A stretch of DNA of 64,000 nt from Rhizoctonia solani (lineage: Eukaryota; Basidiomycota; Agaricomycetes; Cantharellales; Ceratobasidiaceae): NCBI RefSeq assembly GCF_016906535.1, contig NC_057375.1:1488001-1552000 (forward strand), read 5' to 3'. Positions 37,560-49,103 of this stretch are shown piece by piece; the first letter of the stretch is position 1; each line of letters opens with the position of its first letter. Both the position numbers and the translations under genes were made by a program. The notes under the pieces are model-generated. The model made no database searches. It saw nothing but the letters and a program-made list of their open reading frames with translations, and had not been told where the DNA came from.

Positions 37560-38199
37560 ATGTCGTCGCCTGTTCGCAAGCCCTCGTGTCTGAAGCGTTC
37601 GCCTGATGCAAAGCGAAGTTCGTCAAGTAGCGGCGCTGCCTCGGGCAGCATTGGAGGAACGAGCGAGATGCTCCCATATGCACAGGCCAATGGTGAATAA
37701 AATTTGTTTATTTGTTTATTTATTTGGTGCTCATAATATTGGCAGTGCATTTTCCAACGGCGAAACGCGAGCTGGTCAAGACGCGGGTAACGCACTCGCC
37801 AGCATCGTATGACCGATCGCCGATTGTTGTGTTGCCGAATTCATGTGCATTGCCGGCCCGCGGATGTCCTGGTTCGTGTTGGTGCTTAGTGTGGCCTGGA
37901 CTGGTGCTCATTACCCCCTAGGAAGGACATATGATCCTACCGCCATGGGCCGATCCACATCCGCACCCCGCCGTCGGCCATCCACGCCCTGTCCGGGCCT
38001 TATCGCCGACGAGGGCTCCTCGGACGACAGCGATGGGCTGGTCTCGCCGCCCCCGGAACGCACACCATCCATGTTCTCCCACGACGACAGACCGATGCTG
38101 TTTGCTGCGTCCAAGTCAAGACGATCCAGTCGCGAGCTCCGTCGTCCCTCGTACGAAGACTTTTCCTCTCCCGACGAGGGCTGTCTCGGTGGATTCTAG
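37560..38199 (+). CDS. Conserved Ser/Pro/Arg-rich protein of unknown function
   Basis: Three exons: 37560-37692, 37746-37871, 37922-38199; 178 residues. Begins MSSPVRKPSCLKRSPDAKRS. Exon 2 contains VHFPTAKRELVKTRVTHSPA followed by YDRSPIVVLPNSCALPARGC, then PGRTYDPTAMGRS. This middle block resembles a short hypothetical protein that I recall from other fungi, which suggests purifying selection on it. The C-terminal third has many Ser/Pro and Arg/Ser motifs (KSRRSSRELRRPSYEDFSS) likely to be kinase targets. No signal peptide or membrane segment; predicted disordered. I do not know its function. Confidence 0.75.
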
Positions 38200-41100
38200 C
38201 CATCTGTTCTCCTATGCACACATCTCGCCTCGACCCATGCACTGTTTCCATATACCCACCATCACGCACTGCACTCGCCCCCTGGACCCCTTATCCTTAT
38301 CCTCTGCCATGTTCCGATACCCTCCACCTAGACCTTGTACCCGACCCGACTCTCCTCCCCGTACTATACTCCCCCCTGTGTTTCTAGTCGCGCAGAGCGT
38401 GACCTCGCCAGCAGGGACATTAATTAACGATCCTACTGAATGACTGGCGGGGCTCCTCCCGCAACGAATCCTACCCCTTGTCTCTCTCCCGCTCCGACCT
38501 AATTCTCCAGTCGCTCTTTGATTGTACTACCCTACCATTGTTTCGACAAGCTTTTTATTCGACCTGACACTTTCTTTCTCTTGCTCTTATGGTTTGGGGG
38601 CTTGTTTGTATATTAGCACATCATCATCACACAAAATTGCATTTATTTTTACAAAGTACATTCTTCCCATTCGTTAAGATGCTCTCGCACAGCGTGGGGC
38701 TCGACTGTTTCTCCGCGAACTATTTCCGGCCCGCATACTTTGGGCCTCTGGGGCTGTGCCCACGGAGCGCGCTTAGCCGGTAAGTCGAGTTTGGGAAAGC
38801 GAAACGACATGGCTGGAATTCACTTGTGCCGTACTCGAACTCTGTCGTTGCGGGCGCTCTGCAGAGTCGAGACGCGCCACTGACGAACGTGGGGCCCGCT
38901 TGCCGGCCGTAGCTATAGTAGGGGGCACCACTCTCCAAAGCCGAGACTGTTGGGCGCATAGATTCCACTCCGGCACTTGTTCACTCTCTATACAACGGCA
39001 TCTCCGTCAGAACCTCAACACAGCAACTCGCCGTACAATATCGTCATTGGAGCCGTCTTCGGGCCCGTATTCAGTCTTGGGCGCAGGCCAAGCCTATTGA
39101 AGATTAGGGAGTGGGAAGGGGGCTGTTTTCGTTACAGGACGAGAGAGAACATAACGTCTCGTCATGCTCATCACACATTTTCCTCATTTCGTTCTGTGCG
39201 CTCCCTCTTCTCGGGGCCACCAATCCAATCGCCCGTATCGCCGGACCATGCGTACATTCATTCTAGTTCGGAAGTGTCTTCGAGCATATTCTAGTCGCGT
39301 TCGTCATTGGAGCACAGATGCATACATTCACCAAACTACATCGCTGTGCTAGCCTTGTCCAAGATTGGACCGGATTGGCGAGATAACAAACGTGCGTCCT
39401 TATCTTTCACGCACGATGCTCAAAATCCAATCATGAATGGCGGTATCGATAATCCCCCCCCCCTGTCAGTCACTTTTTCAGTCCCGAACGGATTTTGCAA
39501 GCCATCAGTGTTGCGAGTTGTTCTCTCGTGTTTGCGCTTCCAAATACAGGCTGGATTAGGCTGTTTTTCCAAGGGGACTGTGTATTGGGCTGTTGTCGAC
39601 GAGAACCCAGTCCCCCCCCCTCCCCCCGAGTAGCCCTAACTTGAAGCTAGGGACGCATACATTCCACACTAGGCCTATTCTACCATTCACGTTCCCGCGC
39701 CTCATTCGTGATCGGCACCCTCCCTCCCTTGCCTCCCTTTTATTTCATGCGCGTGTTCAAGAGGCAATTAGCCTATGGGTGTGTTCTTGATTGGCTTGGA
39801 GATGAGGGGGACGGATCTAGCTCAGGTTATTGAGATCCTATCCTGGCTTGGGGATCTGGCTTGGGCAAGGTCGATAATTGAATTCCTTACGGCAAGACGC
39901 ACGTTCTGGGACTCGGACGCATTCAATCAAGATATGAGATTGGTTTTCGATTAATCGTCGTACCCGTGCACTTTTCGCCCATCTACCTCTAAATCTAAAC
40001 TCGTACATATTGCATCCAACTCGTCACCGTCACGTCCCAATCAACGGCCAGTCCATTCTCCAATGACACACACAACCCCCATCCCCCACACCCCCCATGG
40101 TGGCGTGCGCAACCCCGTTTCATCACCCGTGGGGGACTGCTCGACACATTTTTACAGGGCCCAGCCGCAGCCTCGCTGTGCGTGTGGGTTATGTTGGCTT
40201 ACATACGCGATCGACTTGTGTTCGTAGCGCTTGTCCATGTTGAACGAAATAGCTATTTGATAGGGTAAACGGAGAAAATATGTATATCATGGTTTTTGTT
40301 GTTTCGCGTTTCTGGGGAGGGGAGGAGGTCAGAATTGATAGGAACATATGGAATACGTTCTAGGCGGTATGGGTCCCTTCCCCGCCCCCCACTCTGTCTC
40401 TCTCTGTTATGAGGGATTTAAATTCGCCGCATTTCGACATGTTGATATTTATATGTTTGTCCCTAGTTCGCGCCCTTCCTGGGTAGTCACGGGTTGGATT
40501 CAATTGCAGCCGAACGCTTGTACTTTTTTTTCTCTCTTTCTTTCTTACTTCTCTCCCCTGTGATTTAGTCGGTCCACGGGAAACGGATTTTCAAATCATT
40601 GTGCCCGCCGCCAAAATCCCGCCATGTGCGCCGAAATTAGTTTCCCCCGCACGACCTAGTCGTTACCGTACTGGAATTAGGACGGGCCCCTTGTTGTTAT
40701 TCGTTTGTTGGCAGGACTCCAAAAAAAAACTATACAGAGGAAGATCTCTGTCCTCGTTAGACATCCTGTACTCAACTATTACGCATAGTTTAGGCTAATT
40801 CCCGGGTGCATTTGGGCTTGGCCCCCCTCCTGTCTCTCGGCAGCTAGTCACCGGTTACGTTACGTGTTTTTCATTCACTCCCTCCTCCTTTCTGTGATTG
40901 ACTCGGGTCGGTGAATTCTGTGACCGGATCCGGGAATTCCCTTTCGGCTTTGAGAGTCCGTGCACATTTCGTTTACCGGTCCATTGGACCCTCACGCAAT
41001 TTTTTTTCCGACTCTTGCTTTTTTTTTTTTTTTTTTTTTTTTGCTTGCTTGCTTGCTTGATTGCGGGGATCCGACAACGGATAGGCAATTTGACTTTGCT

Positions 41101-44100
41101 CGACGAAGAGTTCGCGAGAAGTACAAGCCAAGTCTCTTGGCCTGTTGGCCGTTATCTTTGACCAAGACAACAAGGCGTCGACGTCGCACGGTACAAATGC
41201 GTCGAGTGTCGTAATCATCCTCGCTCCTCCCTATTGCCGCACCACTTCGCTCCCCATCGGCGGTGATGGTGGTAACTTGCGGCTTACGGTTGTTGCGTTA
41301 TGCGCGATGTTATCTCGAGCTTACGGGGTCCCTCTCTCCCCCTTGAAGTGTCATGTATTGTCGCCAAGCCAGCGTTGGGGCGGATTTGACTGAAATGGGT
41401 AGTTGTGTGTATATATAGGAGTCGAAAGGTTTCTCGTACATACGTTGTTGCGATGTGGGGAGGCGCGTGATCACCTCGAGAAGGTTTCATCTCGCGGGGA
41501 CGAAATTCGTTGGGTAGATAGGTTACTATATTATACGAAAGGTGTAATAATGTAGATCAACCGCGTGTATGTGGGGAATCTGTGTCGTTTTGCTTAGATC
41601 CGTTTGGGTAGGACCTTTTTTTTTTTACGGCCGTGATTTCATTTGGGCTTGGCTATCTCGAGATAAGACATGGGGACTTGGAGTGGGCGGGTGTTGCCGT
41701 TATTGAGAGAGAGAACTGGAACATGGTGTTCTTTGATCTGGGTTCGGGGCCTTGTTTTTTTTCTGTCCAAAGAGGCAAGGCGTAGTGGCGGTTCAAGTAG
41801 TAGTTGATAAGGCTGGCTTGGCTGTCATGGTAGGACACAAGTGGGATTGAGTTGACAGTGTAAATGAATCGGGTTCGATATGTCATTCAACCAGCCGCTT
41901 GATTCAAGTCGCTCCTTTTCAACCTTGGGTAGACTTGGAGTTGAGAGCAGCGTTCGAATTGAAAGCTTCGAATGGCACGCGAACGTACGTTTATAGCGGT
42001 CAAGTGAGCCCTTGCTTGAATGGTTAAACTCGTTGGCTAGTTTTTTTTGTCCTTCATATAGCACGCGTTTATTTCTGAAATTTAGTCAAGTAGGCAGTGT
42101 TAAACACTTAATCTTCGATATTCGAGTACGTCTCACCTATACATCATGCAAGAAGCTCGCACTTTCAGGTCCAAGTCACCCCAAGACGGAGGAAAGTATT
42201 GGATTCACGAAATTATAATTAGAACAGTCAGCCTCACTGTAGGGCGCATGCAGTCTTCACACGGATCAAATGGATGGTCTGGCCAGCCTTGGCGTCCCGG
42301 TATACAAACCCTAGTATTAGTTGACTGCGCCCCCACTTACAAGGTTCGTCCATTTTGCCAAGACGCACAGAATGCGACGAAGAGACGTCAAATTTCTATT
42401 CTTTGATCCATTCTTACCGCTTTGTTATCTCATCCCCTGGGAACGCATTAGTAGATATCGGGTCCTGGTGTGATAACTTACTGCAAGAGGCGCAAAGGCC
42501 ACGTTCTAATTGCATATGGTGTACTCTGGTACCTCCGGGTCGAACTACCTGCATATTACCTCAAGCTATCGTAAAAAATCTATTTTTGGTTGATGGTTGA
42601 CCTCAATGCCTATGACCTTGTTTTCCAAAATGCACAACTGCGGTGTAGATTCAGGTTATAGTTGGCATGCTAACGCCCATGAAACAAACCCTTCTGTTCG
42701 GCCCGATTGATATATTGTTGCCCTTTGAGTAGTGGCTTCAGAGAAACCTTTTGTCTGAATATGGGATCCATGTCCCAATACTGCAGAACCTTGCATGTAA
42801 CACGAGCACGGGTAAATAACCTTGAGTCTGGATCGGATTGGAGGACACGTACTACTGATAGGTAAGTTCTGGAGAGATTACGTGCCTGCATCCGTGGTAA
42901 TACGATAGGCGTTACCAGGCTATATGCGCAATGACCATTTCATAGGAGTTCTTGTGTGGACACTAGTAATGCATGAATACCGAGAGAAGCCCCTGAGGGA
43001 TGGTCGCGGGATGGGCTACTAGCAAATTCCCTTCCATTGCGTCTCCTAACGTGAGCCTGAGAGGCCGGGTACTCATGCTCTAGGGTAGACGAACTCAGTA
43101 TTAAGCCTATACGAAGATTCACAGTTGCATCACCAAAAATAAATAAACAGTTGACAGCGTGCATTTTTGATTTATTCTTCGCACCAAAACGCTGCCAGCA
43201 ATCTGCTGGGGCGCATCCGGCACTTATTGAGGCGCCACACAGTTATTGGTTGGTACACTATCAACCAGCGTTCCAAATATCTCAACGGCGTTGGTGTGGC
43301 AGGCCAACTGGGCGTAGTAAAGACATTCCTCGAGTCGGTGTTGAGTTGCTATTACCAAGTGTACCCTAACCGTATGGCTGACTCACAACCTGCTTAGGAT
43401 TTCGGAACTGTTTGTAAGCTTTCATCTATCGAATAAGACAGAAATTAAGCAATCAACATTTTTGACTACCCGTCTGCATAACACAACTGATTGCAGATCC
43501 TCTAAAAGGCTTTCGGGAGAGGTTCTTGGATACACCTTTGAGTTGGTATGCAGCGTGTTTCGATGTTCCATATGTAATGGATGTTTACGACTCTTCCTAT
43601 GAACTTGCTACGTTCACAAAGGTCTTGGTTGTCCTGCCTCATGTATAAACTTGGAAAAAAAATCACCCTTGGTGCAGCAGGCTTGCACTCTTGCGTTGAT
43701 TTCGTCCCTGACCAATTCAAAGTGACGTAGCTTTCGGAGTAAGCAAATGCAGATTTGACTCGATCAAGTTCAACATCACTGGATATTCATAAGATCGGAC
43801 TTCCCAAATATGACCGAAGTAGATTTGGCACGGTTTCGCTGAATAATTATAGTGTTTTAGATCTCCTGAAATTACTTACGACAATTATTCTCCTTGCTGT
43901 GATATCTTATAATCTGGGCGAATCACTTTCAGAACCATGTCTATTTGCTGCTCCATCCTGACCGTCTGCTTTGATACTTGTGTCTCAGGCCAATTCGACC
44001 CATATTAATCTCGTTGGTGACACTGATTAGGAAGGTAATATGATACTCATAAGGCCGCTAGAAACATGTTAATAACTTGGAAAATTACTCGGGAACATAT

Positions 44101-44724
44101 TGGTATTCTTCGATTCACGGAATTGTACCCTGTCTCGACAAACAAGGTGTATATTGGTCTCGCAGATTTGCATTTGATTGGCATGGCCTTCTTGGTATCT
44201 ATCACTTAATCTCACCCTCTGCACATCTTACGGTCCAGACCCGAGCCTCGCGTTTTCGAAACTGGCCTTGGAATAATATACGCAACACACAGCTGAACGA
44301 GTCCCACTCGCAGGCTGGAGCAGTTTGACCTAACCCTTGTCCAGGAAGGACGGTTCGATTGTATGCTGTGCTTAGTTGCACCTAGAAAAAGCTTCCTGGC
44401 CTGAAGATTATGTGCCGTTGGCTGAGTGGTTTTTAAGTATGTGCCTTTGGGGTCGGGTTTGAGAATTCATTGCTCCTTCCAAAATCACCGGGATCTGTGA
44501 CAGTGGTTTCAACTAATAAAAGTAGCTTGCTGATGTGCCCCGCATGATGCCATCTGCTCAGATTCCAGCTATTGGTGGATATAGTGTCCCCAGCTGAAAG
44601 CAAGAGAGCTCCACCACCCGATTTACTTTCGATGAGCTCTGTATGACGCTTTACGGGCGGTTTATATGTATACAATTGCCCAGAATAGCATCGAGTGTGC
44701 TGATGAAAAAAGTTGGTGTGTTGG
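38200..44724. other. Gene-poor region, 6.5 kb
   Basis: 38200-38600 is the probable 3' UTR of the preceding gene. From there on I find no splice-joined or family-like coding signal on either strand; frames of 60-100 codons are scattered. Low-complexity runs are common (C-rich near 39455 and 39605, T-rich near 40985 and 41620). A tatatata near 41410 could be a promoter element, but nothing follows it. Confidence 0.4.
41019..41058. repeat. Poly-T tract (24 T) followed by (GCTT)4
   Basis: An uninterrupted run of 24 T, then four GCTT units. On the minus strand this reads as (AAGC)4 followed by poly-A, which could be the tail of an old retroposed sequence, although no body or target-site duplication is apparent. 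Confidence 0.8.
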
Positions 44725-45036
44725 ACATTTTGCGACTTAGCCGGAGCATGTAGCGAGTCACGTAAGGACCGCTTCATGCCGTGTCGACTTGTGTCCGACC
44801 TCCTCCACCGTCTGGCCTCGTACACACCGAGTGCCGCGGCACGCCTTTGCGTGTCGTTTTTATCTCACCCACCATCCAGTAGGTCACAAGAGCTGGTTTG
44901 GGCGGCCCACCCACGAGCCAGAATCGCGGTCGGGCGCCCCCGGTCCGCCCTCGCTGCTTCGCAGCCACGGGGGTTCCCCAACCTCACCGGTCTGGGTATC
45001 GTGGCCGACGCAGACGAGCGGGTAGAGGATAAGTAG
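44725..45036 (-). repeat. Interspersed repeat, module 2 (copy C, inverted)
   Basis: Reverse-complement partner of 17758-18072. The plus strand here carries the open frame with ELVWAAHPRARIAVGR and GFPNLTGLGIVADADER. The corresponding frame is also open in copy A on its minus strand. Module 1 is absent from this locus. Confidence 0.8.
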
Positions 45037-46611
45037 TTTATATTAATCTAGGTTTGGGATACAAATATAAATCACGGAGAAAGGAAATGAAGCAAGTAAA
45101 ATCATTAGTAAATCAACTAAACGGTTTTCCGATACTGGAAGAGACACTAAACTAAGTAAATGAGAGATAGATTACGGTAAATGGTTTTGTCTGTTCCGCG
45201 CTTTGCTTCGTATATGCCACAATATTCTATACAACACTGTGTGTGTATAACCAAACTAAGCCACATGAGGTGAACTATCTACTTATCGCCATCCTGCATT
45301 CAGCCGACGGGTTGTACCTTGTCATAGTTTCGCCCTCATTCCGTTCGGATATCCCCGGAATGCAATCCACGATGTATCTTGGAAGCTCATCCAGTCTGGT
45401 GGGAAAGATATTCCTTGGCAATGTGCTCAAATACACGCTATATCAGTGACGACACCCGAGGCATGGCACTTCCGAGCGGCGACGGTGTATATTTTTGTAC
45501 AACAGATAGTCATGGGTTAGCCCCAGCTCCGAGGTGTCCGGAGATCATGACCAGATGGTCTGCTGTCCTTGGAAACTCGGTAAAATAGCCGTTATATGCG
45601 TGCCTAAATGGTGTGGTGCATCATGTATCATCGATGGTACCCACCTCTTGATGGTGGTAGGGTAGCGTAACCCTAGAGAGTCATCTGAGCTTCTGGATTA
45701 CTCCTTGTAGCCTTGCGGAGCTTTCGTTTCCGAGGGCAACCCATTGGCAGTACTGCCTACTCATTCGTTGGCAATAGATGGGCTTGGCGTGGTGCCAGGT
45801 GTGAATAGAAGTACTGCGTGACAAAAGGCTTGGCTACAGGTAGAGCTATTTGGCCCAACTGGATGCCCAAATTCTAATACACAATAGATCAAGATCGCAA
45901 AAAGAGATTCACTCTCATGGAATTGTATGCTAAAATTGCTTGGCATATTGTTATCCTCGGGGTCAGAGTGAGGGATTGATTGTGAAAACAATCGGACTTA
46001 CGATGGTTCTGGTGGCTAGGCGCAAAGACTGCCCCACCACTTACAGTCACCGAAGAAGCAATACATTCGGTTTACGACATTTTTATCGTCCATCTTCACA
46101 ATTATACACGTACCAACTATGGTGTGGGATCATAGTCTCCATTCGCTCAGGGTAGCTGAATAGTTAGATTCCCATAGATATCCCAAGAGGATGGAATGTA
46201 CTGAGAGGAGCCCTTCTCTTCTCTTCGGATACCTGTGTTATAATATCAAACCTACTAATATATGTCTTTTACAGAGAAAGTTCTGCTTGCTAGAAGGCAT
46301 GGTTCTGAGCAGTTCTATAAGCGCCTGGCACAGCCGCACTCCACTCGCGCAAGCCCGCCACGCGGATGTGCATGGATTTGCTTCCGGTGTACCGGACCTC
46401 GAGAACCGAATCCTTGTCCTCGCGCATTGCGAACGATCTAAACAAAGCAGGGGTTGAAATATATCTGGGCGGAGCTCTTGAACGATTAGTGAGTGCACGC
46501 GGTAATCGGAGATCATTGAGTCGGAGTACTGAGAAATTAAAATCTGGAATGATAAACCTGGCTTTGGTTGCGTGTTGATTCGATGATCGGCGTGTCTATG
46601 GGTCTGCAGAG
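45037..46611. other. Spacer upstream of NAC beta
   Basis: AT-rich, with short overlapping frames only. It probably includes the promoter and any 5' UTR exon of the NAC beta gene, neither of which I could define. Confidence 0.4.
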
Positions 46612-47441
46612 ATGAACGCTGAGAAGTTGGCAAAACTCCAGGCAGCCGCCGCTGCGAACCGCATTGGTGAGTAATATACTTATTTAATATAAATGCAGGT
46701 CGCTCGGCGTTGTTTTTGAATACAAACAAGCGCTAATTCTAGGGCATGTGTAGGTGGCAAGGGGTCCGTCCGTCGCAAGGTCGTACCCAGATCCGGTCCC
46801 AAGGCAGCTGGTGGAGATGACAAGAAATTGGCTGCTGCGCTCAAGAAGCTTAACGTCCAGCCTATTGCCCCAATTGAGGAGGTCAATATGTTCCAGGTAG
46901 ACGGAAGCGTCTTGCACTTTACCGCTCCCAAAGGTATGTCAATCGTTTCGTTGTTTGTGATTGTTATTCACCCAACGGCCATTTCCCCTTAACTTGCCAG
47001 TTCACGGCGCTCACTCCTCAAACACCTTTGCCGTTTACGGTGCCGGTCATGTAAAGGATCTCACCGAACTTGTTCCTGGTATCCTCAACCAGCTCGGGCC
47101 CGACTCTTTGGCCAAGTGAGTAATGAAAGCATGTAACTTGATACTGGAAATTTACACATGAAATTAGCCTCCGAAGACTCGCCGAGTCCTATCAATCCAT
47201 GCAGGCGAGGGCACAAGCCGCCCAAGGAGCTGGCGCTCCCGGAGCCGATGACGACGACGAGGTGCCAGCCCTTATTGGTACCGAGAGCTTCGAAGTCCCA
47301 GAGGGCGATAAGCCTGCTGATGCCGCAGAACCTGCCGCAACTGAACCTGCTGCCACTGAACCTGCTGCCACTGAACCTACTGCCACTGAACCTGCTGCTG
47401 AAGCAACCACCGAAGCGACTAAGGCCAACGATGTCGATTAA
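46612..47441 (+). CDS. Nascent polypeptide-associated complex subunit beta (BTF3/Egd1)
   Basis: Ribosome-associated chaperone subunit that pairs with NAC alpha and contacts nascent chains. Four exons: 46612-46666, 46754-46933, 47001-47115, 47168-47441; 207 residues. The N-terminus has the ribosome-binding basic motif GSVRRKVV after NRIGGK. The NAC domain follows: [36 protein letters not shown] and [20 protein letters not shown]. The C-terminus is an Ala/Glu/Pro-rich tail made by a minisatellite (PAATE repeats). Other NAC beta proteins share the fold, but this tail is longer than I would expect. Start ATG gives [20 protein letters not shown], the canonical beginning. Confidence 0.96.
47328..47399. 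repeat. 15 bp coding minisatellite in NAC beta
   Basis: Four full 15 bp units close to gaacctgctgccact plus a partial fifth, each encoding EPAAT or EPTAT. The unit length is a multiple of three, so changes in copy number keep the frame. Confidence 0.9.
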
Positions 47442-48056
47442 AAGCTTGGAGTAGTGAGGCAAGGTCGCCTATTCTCTGGTTGCCGCTCGCATATATTTTG
47501 TGCAGACGTGAGTGTTATATACGAATACATATGAACTTTGTTGCAATTCAGTTGTATTGATCGCCCGTGTGCTGTGTATATTTAAAATCGCAAGAAGATT
47601 AGTATATTGATACCCGAATAAATGTTGTAAGAATAGAGGTAGTCAGTTCTATGCATAATGTAGCATGGCAAAGCTCAGAAGCACATCCAACAGATAATGT
47701 CCAATGATCAGTGGGTGTGGCTGTAGTTTTTCAGTGGCACGGCAGGGATAACGGTGTTCCTCACTCCCATTGATCGCCTATGGTCAACTAAAGCTTCATA
47801 TGAATGGATCGAGGGGTTCAAACGACAGGTTGTTTCTTTGAGGCAACCCCATGATGAACATAGCCAGCCACGATAAAATCATGGAGAGCTGGCTGAGCAC
47901 AGGACGTGATTTCACTTACTTAAACTTTATTGTGATACTGATGGCAGGCATCCCAGTAAGCGCCAATCGATCAGTGGCTACTACCGAAGGTAAGGCTGCT
48001 AGCACCTGTTACCACGTCTCTTATCTTCCGCTAACTCATTGGAAAGTCACCTTACA
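47442..48056. other. Intergenic, nothing recognised
   Basis: 3' end of NAC beta and promoter of BTB copy 5. A short upstream exon of copy 5 could lie here, as its siblings have one, but I cannot define it. Confidence 0.4.
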
Positions 48057-48909
48057 ATGGCATTAACTGGTTCAACGCTAGACATAAGCTCGTCGGTCAG
48101 CTTTTCTCAGACAACAGCTCTCCCTGGCCGTGTTCCGCTGAACAAAAGGCTGCCGCCACCGATCAAGCACCATCCCGAATTTTGTTTCGATAGAACAATG
48201 GTCGTAATAAAAGTGATACCGTTCGTTTTTGGGTATCGAATGATTGCTGACCATATGTACATGGCTACAAAGGTTGAAAATATGTTGTTCAGAGTTCATA
48301 AATATCTACTACTGCAATCTGAGACGTTCTCGGATATGTTCAAGCTTCCAAAAGACGTAGTATCCGACTCGGAAGAAGGGCTTAAACCAGAGAATCCTAT
48401 TGTACTGGAGGGAGTTACGATGGCCGATTTCGAGGCATTGCTACAGGTTCTCTATGCCAGGTAAGTGTTTGGGTCCAGTTTCAGAGGGCTTCCTCTTCGT
48501 TATCCATTATACTAACTGATTTATTCTTAGCCACTATGCAAAAGACCGACCAGAGCCAAAACCTACGCTAATCATTCCTGCCTTTCGTCTTGCTAACATG
48601 TGGCGTTTCGCAGAGCTTTGTGCTCATCTTATGCCAATAGCGGAAACCATGTTTAGCGAAGTTGACAAGATCGTGTTTGCCAGAGAGTTTCAGCTGGAGG
48701 AATGGATTATTCCAGCTCACATTAAACTTTGCCAGCGTGACAGCCCGCTCAACAGCGAGGAAGCTACCAAAATTGGCTTGAGTAGTGTCCTTTTTATCAG
48801 TCGTATCCGGGAGGAGAGACTCAAACTTTCCGGCCAGATAATGGCAGATAATATAATTCGGGATAGGGCGGAAGACTGGATAAAAGGGGGGTGTACGTTT
48901 ACCGTGTAG
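48057..48909 (+). CDS. BTB/POZ domain protein (array copy 5)
   Basis: Three exons: 48057-48212, 48273-48460, 48531-48909; 240 residues. BTB fold: HHPEFCFDRTMVVIKVENM, RVHKYLLLQSETFSDMFK and LLQVLYAR; the middle exon is 188 nt like its siblings. Intron 1 is 60 nt and open in frame, so it could be retained. C-terminal block: TLIIPAFRLANMWRFAELC, then IPAHIKLCQRDSPLNSEEA, then straight to EDWIKGGCTFTV. The Cys-pair region of copies 1, 2 and 4 is deleted entirely. Opposite strand to the main array and about 27 kb away. Confidence 0.85.
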
Positions 48910-49103
48910 CTGTCCTCAAGACGTGTTTGTACATTTTTGGAATAAAACATAAGTAACAATGCATGTGTTTATCGCTGACGTGAGAATGGCTATATGCTGA
49001 AAGGGTATAGCCGAGACTCAAGATCAAGATACCAATCAGTAACAGTGGCTACCATAAGCAAACCACTATCACCATCAGCACCTTTGACTTCATTTGAGCC
49101 CAG

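Noticed and set aside
41019..41058. Poly-T plus GCTT run as a retroposon tail
   Set aside because: No element body, target-site duplication or second copy was seen, so only the simple repeat is annotated.
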